DNA from: JAAURB01 sp049649525
GTDB taxonomy: Bacteria; Cyanobacteriota; Cyanobacteriia; Cyanobacteriales; Microcoleaceae
Reading direction: 5' to 3'
Length of the DNA stretch: 64,000 bases
Assembly (NCBI GenBank): GCA_049649525.1
Contig: JBARZE010000038.1
Coordinates: 1-64,000 of the forward strand
Below are positions 1-7,958 of this stretch, piece after piece. Each line of letters begins with the position of its first letter. Positions within the stretch are counted from its first letter, which is position 1. The notes beneath the pieces are model-generated. The model was given only the letters and a program-made list of their open reading frames with translations, was not told the DNA's origin and made no database searches. Made by a program: the position numbers and the translations under genes.

Positions 1-220
1 ATTGAAAACCCTCACCCCCAGCCCCTCTCCCAGAGGAAGAGAGGGGAGCCGAACTTTGTCCTCCTTCGCCCAGATTGGAAGAAGAAGTTAGAGAATTAGG
101 AAAAACCAGATCTTGTTCCCTTTCTCCTGGCTTGGGAGAAGAAGTTAGAGAATTAGGAAAAACCAGATCTTGTTCCCTTTCTCCTGGCTTGGGAGAAGGG
201 GTTAGGGGATGAGGGTGAAA
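1..220 (-). repeat. In-frame repeat block on the C-terminal side of the DUF559 module
   Basis: This block starts with the same HPHPLTPSPKPGE-coding unit as the block at 569-781. It contains two copies of a 57-bp direct repeat (starts at about 84 and 141; encoded core QDLVFPNSLTSSP) and ends near base 1 with the same RGAGGEG-coding segment. The DUF559 module is therefore flanked by two same-orientation copies of one composite repeat, each with inverted ends. The 57-bp period is also a multiple of three and preserves the frame. Confidence 0.85.
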
Positions 221-1537
221 TGCCTGACGGATAATCGATAACGCTTCATCTAAATTTCTTTCGACCAACTCACTGCTGACACGAACCACTCTCAGGCCCA
301 AGGACTCCAGTAACTCCTGTCGTTGTCGGTCTGCTGCTTGCTGTGACTCATGGATACTCCCATCTACTTCCACAATTAGCCGTTCTGCACCACAGAAGAA
401 ATCAACAATAAATGTTCCAATTGGTTGTTGTCGTCTGAACTTTCGTCCTTCTAGTTTGCGTCCGCGCAAGGCTTGCCAGAGGATTTTTTCACTATGAGTT
501 GGTTCTTTACGAAATTGACGGGCAACCTCAGTCATTTTCTTTTTAAGGGCAGGGGAGATTTCCCAGTATGTGCCCTCACCCCCAGCCCCTCTCCTAGAAG
601 AAGACAGGGGAGCGGGATCTTGTTTTTCTTTCCCTTCTTGTTCCTCTTCTCCTGGCTTGGGAGAAGGGGTTAGGGGATGAGGGTGAAATAGCCCTTCTTC
701 TGGCTTGGGAGAAGGGGTTAGGGGATGAGGGTGAAATAGCCCTTCTTCTGGCTTGGGAGAAGGAGTTAGAGGATGAGGGTTAAACAGCCCCCCATTCACG
801 TAAGGAAAGCAATTAGCCCAATTACGAATCCCCCACCCAACGCGCTCTTTTTGCGGCGTACACATGGCTTTAAATAGCTCTGATAGCACCTCATGAGTAT
901 TTGAGGAATCCTTCGCACTCATCCGTGCAATAGTGTCTGTGAAGAGGTTATTACTACGGAAAATGTTTGTATCTTCAGCAAAGAAACAGAAGATTAACCG
1001 CGCCATAAAGTGGTTCATTTCCTCTCGGCGTGCTGCTGTGTCCCAGTCAGGATTTTCCTTGAGTAGTTCGATGTAGAGGCGGTTGAGGCGAGCTGTGGCT
1101 TTAATATCAAAAGCATTTTCCCGAATCTGTTTAACGGTTGTAATGCCCGCCAGCGTTAGGAAAAATCCGAAGTGGTCTGCAACGTTGGGGTAGTCGCAAG
1201 CAACAGTTTCCCCATCAGTGATATTTTCTGCTTCTAAGGTTTTGCCGTCTGTGGCTAGGATAAATTTAGCTTTATGTTTTGTGGTAGCAAGGCTTTCTCG
1301 TAATTCTTGGAGTGTAGCGGTTACTTCGCCTTCTGGGCAAACCTTGATATGGATATTATTACGCTGGAGTACACCACCGAGGTCGGATTTATTTGTACTG
1401 TTACGTTTGCTTTTAAGCTTCTTAATCGTCGGTGATTTATTGCCGAAGGCTTCGAGGAAGGCAAAGGGAAACTCTTCTGGGTTAAAGGAGGCTTCCGCTA
1501 GTTGAGAAACGGCTTCTTCTATTTCAACTGCATTCAT
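1..1537 (-). CDS. MmeI/type IIL-like DNA methyltransferase-restriction protein, N-terminal part, with an inserted DUF559 nuclease (partial)
   Basis: The reverse strand is open from an ATG at 1537 down to base 1 (512 codons, no stop), so the gene runs off the window. Residues 1-252 resemble the N-terminal and helical spacer regions of MmeI-like class I methyltransferases: an FLEAFGN segment, then ARLNRLYIELLK, MNHFMARLIFCFFAEDT and finally FPYVNGGLF, which in this family is soon followed by the methylase core. After GGLF the frame enters Pro/Ser-rich repeats (residues 253-323), a complete DUF559-type nuclease (about 324-439) and more repeats (440-512). The methylase motifs (FxGxG, NPPY) are not in the window, so continuation beyond base 1 is inferred. 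The expected role is sequence-specific adenine methylation plus cleavage in phage or foreign-DNA defence. The gene may equally be dead if the frame breaks beyond the edge. Confidence 0.75.
   Translation of the reverse strand, partial: MNAVEIEEAVSQLAEASFNPEEFPFAFLEAFGNKSPTIKKLKSKRNSTNKSDLGGVLQRNNIHIKVCPEGEVTATLQELRESLATTKHKAKFILATDGKTLEAENITDGETVACDYPNVADHFGFFLTLAGITTVKQIRENAFDIKATARLNRLYIELLKENPDWDTAARREEMNHFMARLIFCFFAEDTNIFRSNNLFTDTIARMSAKDSSNTHEVLSELFKAMCTPQKERVGWGIRNWANCFPYVNGGLFNPHPLTPSPKPEEGLFHPHPLTPSPKPEEGLFHPHPLTPSPKPGEEEQEGKEKQDPAPLSSSRRGAGGEGTYWEISPALKKKMTEVARQFRKEPTHSEKILWQALRGRKLEGRKFRRQQPIGTFIVDFFCGAERLIVEVDGSIHESQQAADRQRQELLESLGLRVVRVSSELVERNLDEALSIIRQAFHPHPLTPSPKPGEREQDLVFPNSLTSSPKPGEREQDLVFPNSLTSSSNLGEGGQSSAPLSSSGRGAGGEGFQ
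221..568 (-). other. DUF559 (PD-(D/E)XK, Vsr-like) endonuclease module nested in the MmeI-like gene
   Basis: In the frame of the surrounding gene, residues 324-439 read as a full DUF559 domain. It begins YWEISPALKKKM, runs through FRKEPTHSEKILWQALR and GRKFRRQQPIGTFIVDFF, and ends in a VVRVSSELVERNL helix region. The candidate catalytic residues are the Asp of IVDFF and the Glu/Asp of IVEVDGSIHE, the usual pattern for this nuclease fold, and they appear intact. DUF559 proteins are normally free-standing, about 110-130 residues long. Here the module has no start or stop of its own and sits between two blocks of the same dispersed repeats, which suggests it arrived as a unit. Whether it acts as a nuclease within the fusion, or is passive cargo, cannot be seen. 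Confidence 0.75.
569..781 (-). repeat. In-frame Pro-rich repeat block on the N-terminal side of the DUF559 module
   Basis: Three tandem copies with a 48-bp period (copies recognisable at about 654, 702 and 750) encode units like HPHPLTPSPKPEEGL. The block ends with a segment encoding RRGAGGEG, whose DNA (GAGAGGGGCTGGGGGTGAGG on this strand) is roughly the inverted complement of the first part (CCTCATCCCCTAACCCCTTC). The block therefore has imperfect terminal inverted repeats, as a small hairpin-forming dispersed element would. The 48-bp period keeps the reading frame. Confidence 0.85.
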
Positions 1538-1714
1538 AAAATATAACTCTCGCTTCACTTTAGCGATTCAACGCTTGCCTCTTGGGATATTAGTGACTAA
1601 TCTGAAGTCACCCCATTTATCCTTCTACTGCGATAATATATACTTTTGAAAGTGCAATCAACATCCCTACAGGCTTAATCGAAGCTCTGCATAAATTCTA
1701 TTTTTTAACTTAAA

Positions 1715-1786
1715 CTGGGGTGGAAGGATTCGAACCTCCGAATGGCGAGACCAAAACCCGCTGCCTTACCGCTTGGCGACACCCCA
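1715..1786 (-). tRNA. trnQ: tRNA-Gln (anticodon UUG)
   Basis: On the reverse strand the 7-bp acceptor arm TGGGGTG/CACCCCA closes a 72-nt cloverleaf. The D-arm begins at GCCAAGCGGTAAGGC. The anticodon stem GCGGG/CTCGC holds the loop TTTTGGT with anticodon TTG, and the T-arm contains GGTTCGAATCC. The discriminator base is G and CCA is not encoded. It lies between the 5' end of the MmeI-like gene and the ThiF-like gene. tRNA genes are common landing sites for mobile DNA, but no duplicated tRNA end was seen here. Confidence 0.95.
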
Positions 1787-1850
1787 TCAGGCTTATAATA
1801 TATAATGATACCACATTCGGCAAAAATGTCAAGGTAGAGTCATAGAAAAA

Positions 1851-2489
1851 TTACAAGTTGACTGCTTGAACGCTAAAATCCTTGAGGGTAATGGTATAAC
1901 TGGGCGTAGTTTGAGTGGTTATCGAGGTGATAATTGCTTCGGTTGCCACTGCCACCGTCAGCATGACTAAATTGCGGGCTAAAGGATAATCACACACATC
2001 ATCATTAACAGCCGAAGGTACACGATAGATAGCATTCCACATCACCTCTGCGTAATCACTGGCTAAACCCACGTGAAGACAGGGAAGGTTTGCCTGCTGA
2101 CAATATTCTTTCACAGCTTGACGGGAAATACTATTATCAAAGGCATCAATCACTAATTTCGAGCCTTTCAGTAGTTGTTGAGTGTTACTATCAGTTAAAC
2201 GTTTCGTTTCGGGTATCACTTTAACTGCGATCGCCCGATAGAGTGAATTCGCTAAAATTTTAGCTTTATATGCACCAATATCAGAACGGTAATAAGGCTG
2301 AGTTGAAAGATTACGTTCCTCAATGCGATCGCAATCAATCACTTTCAGTGTAGCAAAACCAGAACGAGCTAAATTTTCCGTTAAATTGGCTCCTAATGCC
2401 CCAGCACCACAAATTGTAACGGGAAACTGTTTAAATTGATTGAGAGTCTCAGCCGAACGATACAGTTGTTCATGAAAAAAGATCGACAT
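1851..2489 (-). CDS. ThiF/E1-like adenylyltransferase family protein
   Basis: The 212-residue product has the E1/ThiF/MoeB nucleotide-binding fold. The glycine-rich loop ICGAGALGANLTENLARSG lies near residue 26, followed by DCDRIEERNLSTQPYYRSD with its acidic strand end and the Asn/Arg-type ATP-contact region, and then DAFDNSISRQAVKEY. Family members adenylate the C-terminal glycine of a ubiquitin-like or sulfur-carrier protein. It is short for ThiF/MoeB (about 240-270 residues) and lacks the paired CxxC zinc motifs, so it may be a specialised member rather than the thiamine enzyme. The gene sits 67 bp downstream of an unknown gene on the same strand and probably shares its transcript. No ubiquitin-like or JAB-protease gene is visible nearby, so its substrate is unknown. 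Confidence 0.8.
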   Translation of the reverse strand: MSIFFHEQLYRSAETLNQFKQFPVTICGAGALGANLTENLARSGFATLKVIDCDRIEERNLSTQPYYRSDIGAYKAKILANSLYRAIAVKVIPETKRLTDSNTQQLLKGSKLVIDAFDNSISRQAVKEYCQQANLPCLHVGLASDYAEVMWNAIYRVPSAVNDDVCDYPLARNLVMLTVAVATEAIITSITTQTTPSYTITLKDFSVQAVNL

Positions 2490-2556
2490 TATTATCGGTT
2501 ATTTGTCATTTCTTGTTAGAGGAAATAGTAGATCTGCCTATTCTGAACCTCTGGCT

Positions 2557-3219
2557 TTATATCTCCTCCTCTCCCCCTCTTCTCGTCTCCCCATTTCCTC
2601 CTTCATCTTGCTGTATTTGCTCTAGTTCTAACTGACTAAAATTTTCAAAACTATCGCAATTTTCCGCCAATTCAACTGTTGAATAAATAGCAGGCGTTTG
2701 AATCACAAAAGGTAAATGCGCCCCTTTCAAACCCCGTTGAATTCGTTCTGGAGTTTCCGGTAATAATACAAATAAAGGATAGATTTTTTCAGCCTCTTGA
2801 GAATAGATATAACGGTAATGATCGCTCATGATCCACTCGTATGTTTGATCGAGCCAAACTTGAGTTAAACGCCAGCGTCTGAGTAAATCAGAAAAGTCTT
2901 CATTGGGGCGATGAATAAAGACAAAAATTTCTACCCCCACTTTAACTTTCCACTCCGGATCGCACATAATCACCGCCAGATCGCAGGGTAAATCTACTGC
3001 TTGTCCGGGTGATATACTAATATTAGATTGTCCAGAATAAGAAACACCATCCGGCAAACGAACAATGGGTAAAGGAATTGCAATTGTACTTTCTTCTGGA
3101 CGACGCAAACTAGGAATCATTTCCCAATAAGGTCTATACTGCTTGAGTAAAGCAATGGCAGCTTCAGCATTACTATATTCTGCAAGCAGTGTTTCGTATT
3201 CAGCAGCATGAACAGACAT
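2557..3219 (-). CDS. Conserved-looking protein of unknown function, partner of the ThiF-like gene
   Basis: I do not recognise this 220-residue protein. It is soluble with no signal peptide. It starts with a helical segment (about 1-35), has a Pro/Val-rich beta-type middle (40-110, including LPCDLAVIMCDPEWKVKV) and an aromatic stretch (WLDQTYEWIMSDHYRYIY, about 120-140). The last 15 residues are Gly/Glu/Arg-rich, encoded by a GA-rich simple repeat at about 2560-2602, and may be a recent extension. It precedes the ThiF-like gene on the same strand with a 67-bp gap, which suggests a functional link such as a substrate, an E2-like acceptor or a regulator. That link is inferred only from position. 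Confidence 0.6.
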   Translation of the reverse strand: MSVHAAEYETLLAEYSNAEAAIALLKQYRPYWEMIPSLRRPEESTIAIPLPIVRLPDGVSYSGQSNISISPGQAVDLPCDLAVIMCDPEWKVKVGVEIFVFIHRPNEDFSDLLRRWRLTQVWLDQTYEWIMSDHYRYIYSQEAEKIYPLFVLLPETPERIQRGLKGAHLPFVIQTPAIYSTVELAENCDSFENFSQLELEQIQQDEGGNGETRRGGEEEI

Positions 3220-3300
3220 AATGGTAGGTAAACTATCGCAATTTTTTGAGCAACAAAATTCTATGAAAGACTGCTTTTATTCTTCCCATATTTGAGTGTT

Positions 3301-4431
3301 TTACAACGATTCAAACACCTTAAACATCGGCAAATACATTGACAGTAAAACCACCGCAACAATACCACCGACAACCACAATCATCAACGGTTCTAAGGCA
3401 CTGGTTAATCCTTTTACCGCTTCTTCTACTTCTGTTTCATAAAATTGACCCACTTTCATTAACATTTTATCCAGTTCCCCAGATTCTTCCCCAATGGCAA
3501 TCATTTGAACCGCCAAATCAGGAAACACTCGTTCTTCTTGAATCGCTAAACTAATTAATCCCCCTTGCATAATTTCAGTTCGAGCGTGTTCAATGGCATT
3601 AGCAATCGCTTGATTTCCGGCAACATCTCGTACAATTTCGAGTGAACTCATAATCGGTACACCGGAGCGGGTTAAACTACCGAAAATGACACAAAAACGA
3701 GCAACAGCCGACTTTTCAATCAGAGGACCAAATAATGGTAATTTGAGGTAAATTTTATCTAACATTAAGCGACCCACTGGGGTTTTGTAAAAGGCTTGGT
3801 AAGCAAAGTAAAAGCCAATAATTGACCCGACTGCAACGACTTGAGGAATGGGTGGCATTTGGGTACAAAAATCACTAATGGCTAACATAAAGATTGTCAG
3901 TGCCGGTAATTCTGTACCAATTTGTTCAAAGATATTAGCAAATGTAGGGAGTAAGAAAATAGTCATCCCGAAAAATACAGCAACAGCAATAAATAATACT
4001 GTTTTCGGATAAGACATTGCTGACTTAATCTCACTTTGGGTTTTGTGGTTTTTCTCCATCATGGTTGCCAGACGTTCTAGCACTTCATCGAGAACCCCCC
4101 CCACTTCACCCGCTGCCACCATACTAATGAACAGGTTATCAAAGACATCAGGAAACTTTTTCATCGATTCTGATAAGGCATTCCCTTCTTCGACATCTGC
4201 CCGAATGGTATCAAGTGCTCGTTTAAGCTTGGCATTAGGACACTGTTCAGCGAGTACACTTAAACAGCGTGCCATAGCAATACCCGCGTTAAACATAGCC
4301 GCAAATTGTCGGGCAAAAATTGCTAAATCTTTAACCGTAATTGAAGCGAGGGCGACATTAATATTTTCCTCTAATTTCTTGAAATCAAAGCCTTGATTTC
4401 TAGAGTTAGTTCGGAGTTTATTGGTTGTCAT
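3301..4431 (-). CDS. pilC: Type IV pilus inner-membrane platform protein PilC (GspF family)
   Basis: The 376-residue protein carries two copies of the T2SSF domain. Each begins with a helical bundle (LAIFARQFAAMFNAGIAMAR, about 36-55; AVARFCVIFGSLTRSGVPIM, about 240-260), and membrane helices follow near 150-172, 196-215 and 348-372. The EEGNALSESM and GELDKML motifs of the family are present. PilC anchors the pilin-assembly motor in the plasma membrane and contacts PilB and PilT. It is the last gene of the pilB-pilT-pilC set on this strand, 345 bp after pilT. Its length is close to the usual 400 or so residues. In cyanobacteria this machine drives phototactic motility, aggregation and DNA uptake. 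Confidence 0.95.
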   Translation of the reverse strand: MTTNKLRTNSRNQGFDFKKLEENINVALASITVKDLAIFARQFAAMFNAGIAMARCLSVLAEQCPNAKLKRALDTIRADVEEGNALSESMKKFPDVFDNLFISMVAAGEVGGVLDEVLERLATMMEKNHKTQSEIKSAMSYPKTVLFIAVAVFFGMTIFLLPTFANIFEQIGTELPALTIFMLAISDFCTQMPPIPQVVAVGSIIGFYFAYQAFYKTPVGRLMLDKIYLKLPLFGPLIEKSAVARFCVIFGSLTRSGVPIMSSLEIVRDVAGNQAIANAIEHARTEIMQGGLISLAIQEERVFPDLAVQMIAIGEESGELDKMLMKVGQFYETEVEEAVKGLTSALEPLMIVVVGGIVAVVLLSMYLPMFKVFESL

Positions 4432-4776
4432 AATTTATCTTTATTGCAATTAGTAGAACTCTGAATCAATTCATTAATTTTAAATGCTATAGCCCAAAGC
4501 GATCTTATACTCTTGCAACAGCTCTTTGGGCAATAACGCTCTGACCTTGGATCTGTCTGACGCTTAAGCGCAAAGACTGACGCTTAGAGGAGGAAGAACT
4601 GCCGTTAAAATAAGGCTTCGCAATTCTCATACTTTCTGATTTATAAATATACCAGCGCCACCTGCAACAAGTTTCTACGGCTTCAACGTAGGACGCTACA
4701 TCCCTGAACTTACTAAGGCAGAGACGCTACATGTAACGTCTCTACAAATCTTGAACCCTCATTTTAACGCGAATTC
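4432..4776. other. Intergenic region between pilT and pilC
   Basis: This 345-bp gap is unusually long for the pilT-pilC junction. It holds the palindromic repeat at 4721-4742 just downstream of pilT and a short reverse-strand open frame (4505-4630, 41 codons) without a convincing ribosome-binding site. No promoter could be assigned. Confidence 0.5.
4721..4742. repeat. Palindromic dispersed repeat (GAGACG...CGTCTC)
   Basis: The 22-nt segment GAGACGCTACATGTAACGTCTC is self-complementary apart from one G/T-type mismatch and can form a hairpin after pilT. Related palindromes with the same GAGACG/CGTCTC arms occur at 27589-27611 and 49385-49412, so this is a small dispersed family. Confidence 0.75.
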
Positions 4777-5883
4777 CTAACGGGATCTCGCTTTTTGTGC
4801 TTTACCCGCTTTGGGAGCAGGGCCAATTAAGCGTTCTAGTTCATCGGGTTTAGAACTTTTACTCATGGCAGCTTCCCAGCCCACCTTGCCGTCTTGATAA
4901 AGTTTAGCCAGACACATTTCCATCGTCTGCATTCCCAGTTTTGCCCCCATTTGAATTTGAGAGTAAATCTGCGAGGTTTTACCTTCCCGAATCAGGTTCC
5001 CCATCGCCGGGGTATTAATCATGATTTCTTGAGAGGCACAGCGACCACCGCTGAGGGTTGGCACTAAGTTTTGACTACAAACCCCAACCAATGATTGCGA
5101 CAACTGTGCCCGAACCTGAGGCTGCTGAATGGGGGGGAATACATCCAAAATCCGGTCAACGGTGGCAGAAGCGGAGTTGGTGTGTAACGTTCCGAATACT
5201 AAGTGACCTGTTTCTGCGGCAGAAATCGCCAAACCAATGGTTTCTAAGTCCCGCATTTCCCCCACCAGAATGATATCCGGATCTTCCCGTAATGCCGCCT
5301 TCAGCGCATTACCAAAACTTTTAGTATCTTCCCCTTTTTGGCGTTGGTGAAACAAACTCTTAACGTTGGGAAATACATACTCAATCGGATCTTCCACCGT
5401 TAGAATATGTTCAGCGCGAGTTCGGTTAATCAAATCCAGTAATGCCGCCATGGTGGTGGTTTTACCCGAACCCGTTTGACCGGTAATCAGAATCATGCCT
5501 CGAGGTCGTTCCGTCAAATCTCGCAGAATTTGCGGCACACCCAATTTATCGGCGTTAGGAATTTTCGAGGCTAACGCCCGTAAACAAGCCGCCCAACAAC
5601 CCCGTTCCCGATAGACATTCACCCGAAACCGAGCCAGTCCTTTCACCCCATAAGCACAGTCTAACTCCCAGTTTTGCTCTAACTGTTTGCGTTGCATATT
5701 ATTGAGCATTTGGAAAATTAAAGCCTGAACCTCTTCAGGCGCCATCATTTCACCAAACTGAGGCTGGGGCGTGAGTTTTCCGCTTAAGCGAAAAAAGATC
5801 GGCGCACCCGCTTGAATATGCATATCCGAGCCACCTTGCTCGATCAAAGATTCCATCACATCTTCAATCATTAAACCTGGCAT
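4777..5883 (-). CDS. pilT: Type IV pilus retraction ATPase PilT
   Basis: The 368-residue protein is a full-length PilT. The N-terminal PAS-like region includes GGSDMHIQAGAPIFFRL. The Walker A motif GQTGSGKTTT lies near residue 133, the Asp box VEDPIEYV follows, and the Walker B region is DPDIILVGEMRDLET. The His box is TGHLVFGTLHT, and the retraction-specific C-terminal segment reads NLIREGKTSQIYSQIQMG, a variant of the AIRNLIRE motif. PilT hexamers power pilus depolymerisation. It lies 71 bp downstream of pilB on the same strand. The basic Lys/Ala-rich tail (GKAQKARSR) is typical of cyanobacterial PilT1. All catalytic motifs are intact. Confidence 0.97.
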   Translation of the reverse strand: MPGLMIEDVMESLIEQGGSDMHIQAGAPIFFRLSGKLTPQPQFGEMMAPEEVQALIFQMLNNMQRKQLEQNWELDCAYGVKGLARFRVNVYRERGCWAACLRALASKIPNADKLGVPQILRDLTERPRGMILITGQTGSGKTTTMAALLDLINRTRAEHILTVEDPIEYVFPNVKSLFHQRQKGEDTKSFGNALKAALREDPDIILVGEMRDLETIGLAISAAETGHLVFGTLHTNSASATVDRILDVFPPIQQPQVRAQLSQSLVGVCSQNLVPTLSGGRCASQEIMINTPAMGNLIREGKTSQIYSQIQMGAKLGMQTMEMCLAKLYQDGKVGWEAAMSKSSKPDELERLIGPAPKAGKAQKARSR

Positions 5884-5954
5884 TGTTCTAAATCCTCCGT
5901 TAAGATAAAACTTTGTATTGTCATGACTTCCATCTCTTTAATGATGGACTAAAT

Positions 5955-7958
5955 TTAATCGGTAAAGCGGGGAGTGAGACAATAGGGACAATCCAACCAT
6001 TCCGGTTTCAATTCAGCGCTACAACATTTACAAGTTAAGCCCTGCTTCCGTTTGGCCTTCAGTTCCGACTCTAAACCCGAATCTGTGAATGTCACCCGTT
6101 CGACTTCTTCAAAGCTAGTATGTCCGTCGCGCACCAACTCCAAACTATAAGCTAGCAAGGTTTTCATCCCTTCCTCAACCGCCGCTTCTTTAATTTGTTC
6201 CGTTGGTGCTCCTTGAGTAATTAGGGTTTGCAGACGTTCGGTGACTTTGAGAAATTCATACACCCCCACCCGGCCTTTGTATCCTAAACCGCCACACTTC
6301 TTACAGAGTTCCCCGCGATCGCTTAATTCTTTCCGATGTTCTCCTGCAATAGTATTGGCTTTGTAAATGGTTAGATCAACCGATTGAGATACCGATAAGC
6401 CATAACGCCCTAATTCTTCGGCATCGGGTTGATAGGGAATCCGACATTCGGTACACACCCGCCGCATTAACCGCTGAGCCAGAATTCCCAAAAGTGCGGC
6501 AGACACCATAAACGGTTCAACCCCCATCTCATCCAAACGAGCAACAGCACCAGCCGCGTCATTGGTGTGGAGGGTGGTTAGGACTAAGTGACCCGTTAGA
6601 GCCGCTTCAATCGCCGTTTTAGCGGTTTCTAAATCTCGGGTTTCCCCCACTAGCAATACATCTGGATCTTGCCGCAAGAATGCCCGTAGAATTGTGGCAA
6701 ACGTGAGATTTTTTTCCCGGATCACTTGACATTGAGTAATTCCCGGCAGGGCGTATTCAATGGGATCTTCGGCGGTACTGATATTAATCGCTGGATCATT
6801 ACGTTCGGCGAGAACCGAGTACAATGTGGTGGATTTACCCGAACCGGTTGGCCCGGTTACCAGAATCAATCCAAACGGACGCTGGGAAACTTCCCGAACT
6901 TTGGTCAGGGTTTCCTCGTCTGAAATTAAGATATCTAATCCCAGTTGAGTTGAGGAACTATCCAAGATCCGCAGTACAATTTTTTCACCATAACGACTGG
7001 GTAAACTATTGACCCGGAAATCGACTTTACGACCTTTATAAATCCGACGTATCCGACCATCTTGGGCTTGGCGGCGTTCGGCGATATCCATATTCGCTAG
7101 AATTTTCAAGCGAGAGGTAACAGCGGGAACCACCTTTTTCGGAAAGCGGAAATATTCCTGTAATACCCCGTCTTTACGCATCCGCACTTGCAGATCATTT
7201 TCTTGGGGTTCAACGTGAATATCAGAAACTCCTTCAGATAAGGCTTTGGCTAAAATTACGTTAACGGCTTTAATCACCGGGGCTGTTTCAGATTCGTCAA
7301 TCTCATCTGCGAGATCGCGTCCTCCTTCCTCGCCGTATTCTTCTAGTTCAGCGTCTTCAAAGTCTCCGGCGGTAAACTGTAGCTTTTCATCCTCTATTTT
7401 TGCCGCTTCATCTTGTTTTTGTTTAACGACTGTGTTGCTATAGGCTGAAATTAGTACGTCATAATCCTCCTGGGTAATTACCCGCCGTTGCAACACTAAC
7501 CCCCTGGGTCGTAAAACTTGGTTTTTTAATTCATCTAACGCACTCAGGTTATCGGGATCAACCATAGCAATGCGGATTGCCTTCGGTTCAGTCTCGAGAA
7601 TTTCTAAAGGAATGAAGCGATGACGTTTACAAGTTTCAATAGATGTTTCTAAGGTTTTCACCAGCCCGTCGATCACTTCGACTGGGATTTGTTCCATTTC
7701 GACATCAAATGCCTCGACCCCATATAGAATTTTTAGTTCAAATAGGAGTTGTACTTTATAATGACGAGCCAATTCTGGGGGTAAAGGTTTACCACTGAGT
7801 GACTCTAGAACTTCTGTTAAGGGTTTTCCCGTTCTGCTCGTCTTCAGGGCTTGCTGAAACTGTTCTGGGCTAACATAGCCTGCCTGAATTAACTTATTGC
7901 CGAACGGAGTCGTACTCTGAGCGACTAATGCCGTGCGTCGCTGGGATAAATTAGTCAT
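5955..7958 (-). CDS. pilB: Type IV pilus assembly ATPase PilB (GspE family)
   Basis: The 667-residue protein has an N-terminal MshEN/GSPII_E_N domain (about 20-180). An acidic linker (about 185-225, DFEDAELEEYGEEGG) follows, then the secretion ATPase core: Walker A TGPTGSGKST near 366-375, the Asp box TAEDPIEYALPG and Walker B DPDVLLVGETRDLET. A tetracysteine zinc element is formed by CTEC and CKKC. The C-terminus has a second Cys-rich zinc-ribbon-like tail (CKCCSAEL...CPYC), seen in cyanobacterial PilB. PilB drives pilin polymerisation. It is the first gene of the pilB-pilT-pilC set and is divergent from grpE across a 472-bp gap. The start is supported by the conserved N-terminal region following directly. 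Confidence 0.96.
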   Translation of the reverse strand: MTNLSQRRTALVAQSTTPFGNKLIQAGYVSPEQFQQALKTSRTGKPLTEVLESLSGKPLPPELARHYKVQLLFELKILYGVEAFDVEMEQIPVEVIDGLVKTLETSIETCKRHRFIPLEILETEPKAIRIAMVDPDNLSALDELKNQVLRPRGLVLQRRVITQEDYDVLISAYSNTVVKQKQDEAAKIEDEKLQFTAGDFEDAELEEYGEEGGRDLADEIDESETAPVIKAVNVILAKALSEGVSDIHVEPQENDLQVRMRKDGVLQEYFRFPKKVVPAVTSRLKILANMDIAERRQAQDGRIRRIYKGRKVDFRVNSLPSRYGEKIVLRILDSSSTQLGLDILISDEETLTKVREVSQRPFGLILVTGPTGSGKSTTLYSVLAERNDPAINISTAEDPIEYALPGITQCQVIREKNLTFATILRAFLRQDPDVLLVGETRDLETAKTAIEAALTGHLVLTTLHTNDAAGAVARLDEMGVEPFMVSAALLGILAQRLMRRVCTECRIPYQPDAEELGRYGLSVSQSVDLTIYKANTIAGEHRKELSDRGELCKKCGGLGYKGRVGVYEFLKVTERLQTLITQGAPTEQIKEAAVEEGMKTLLAYSLELVRDGHTSFEEVERVTFTDSGLESELKAKRKQGLTCKCCSAELKPEWLDCPYCLTPRFTD

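Noticed and set aside
1..220. A possible CRISPR-like array in the first 220 bases
   Set aside because: The repeats are 48- and 57-bp tandem coding units without spacers of uniform length and stay in the reading frame of the MmeI-like gene.
4505..4630. A 41-codon reverse-strand open frame (MRIAKPYFNGSSSSSK...) between pilT and pilC
   Set aside because: No ribosome-binding site is visible and the composition looks like random basic/Ser sequence; too short to support without homologues.
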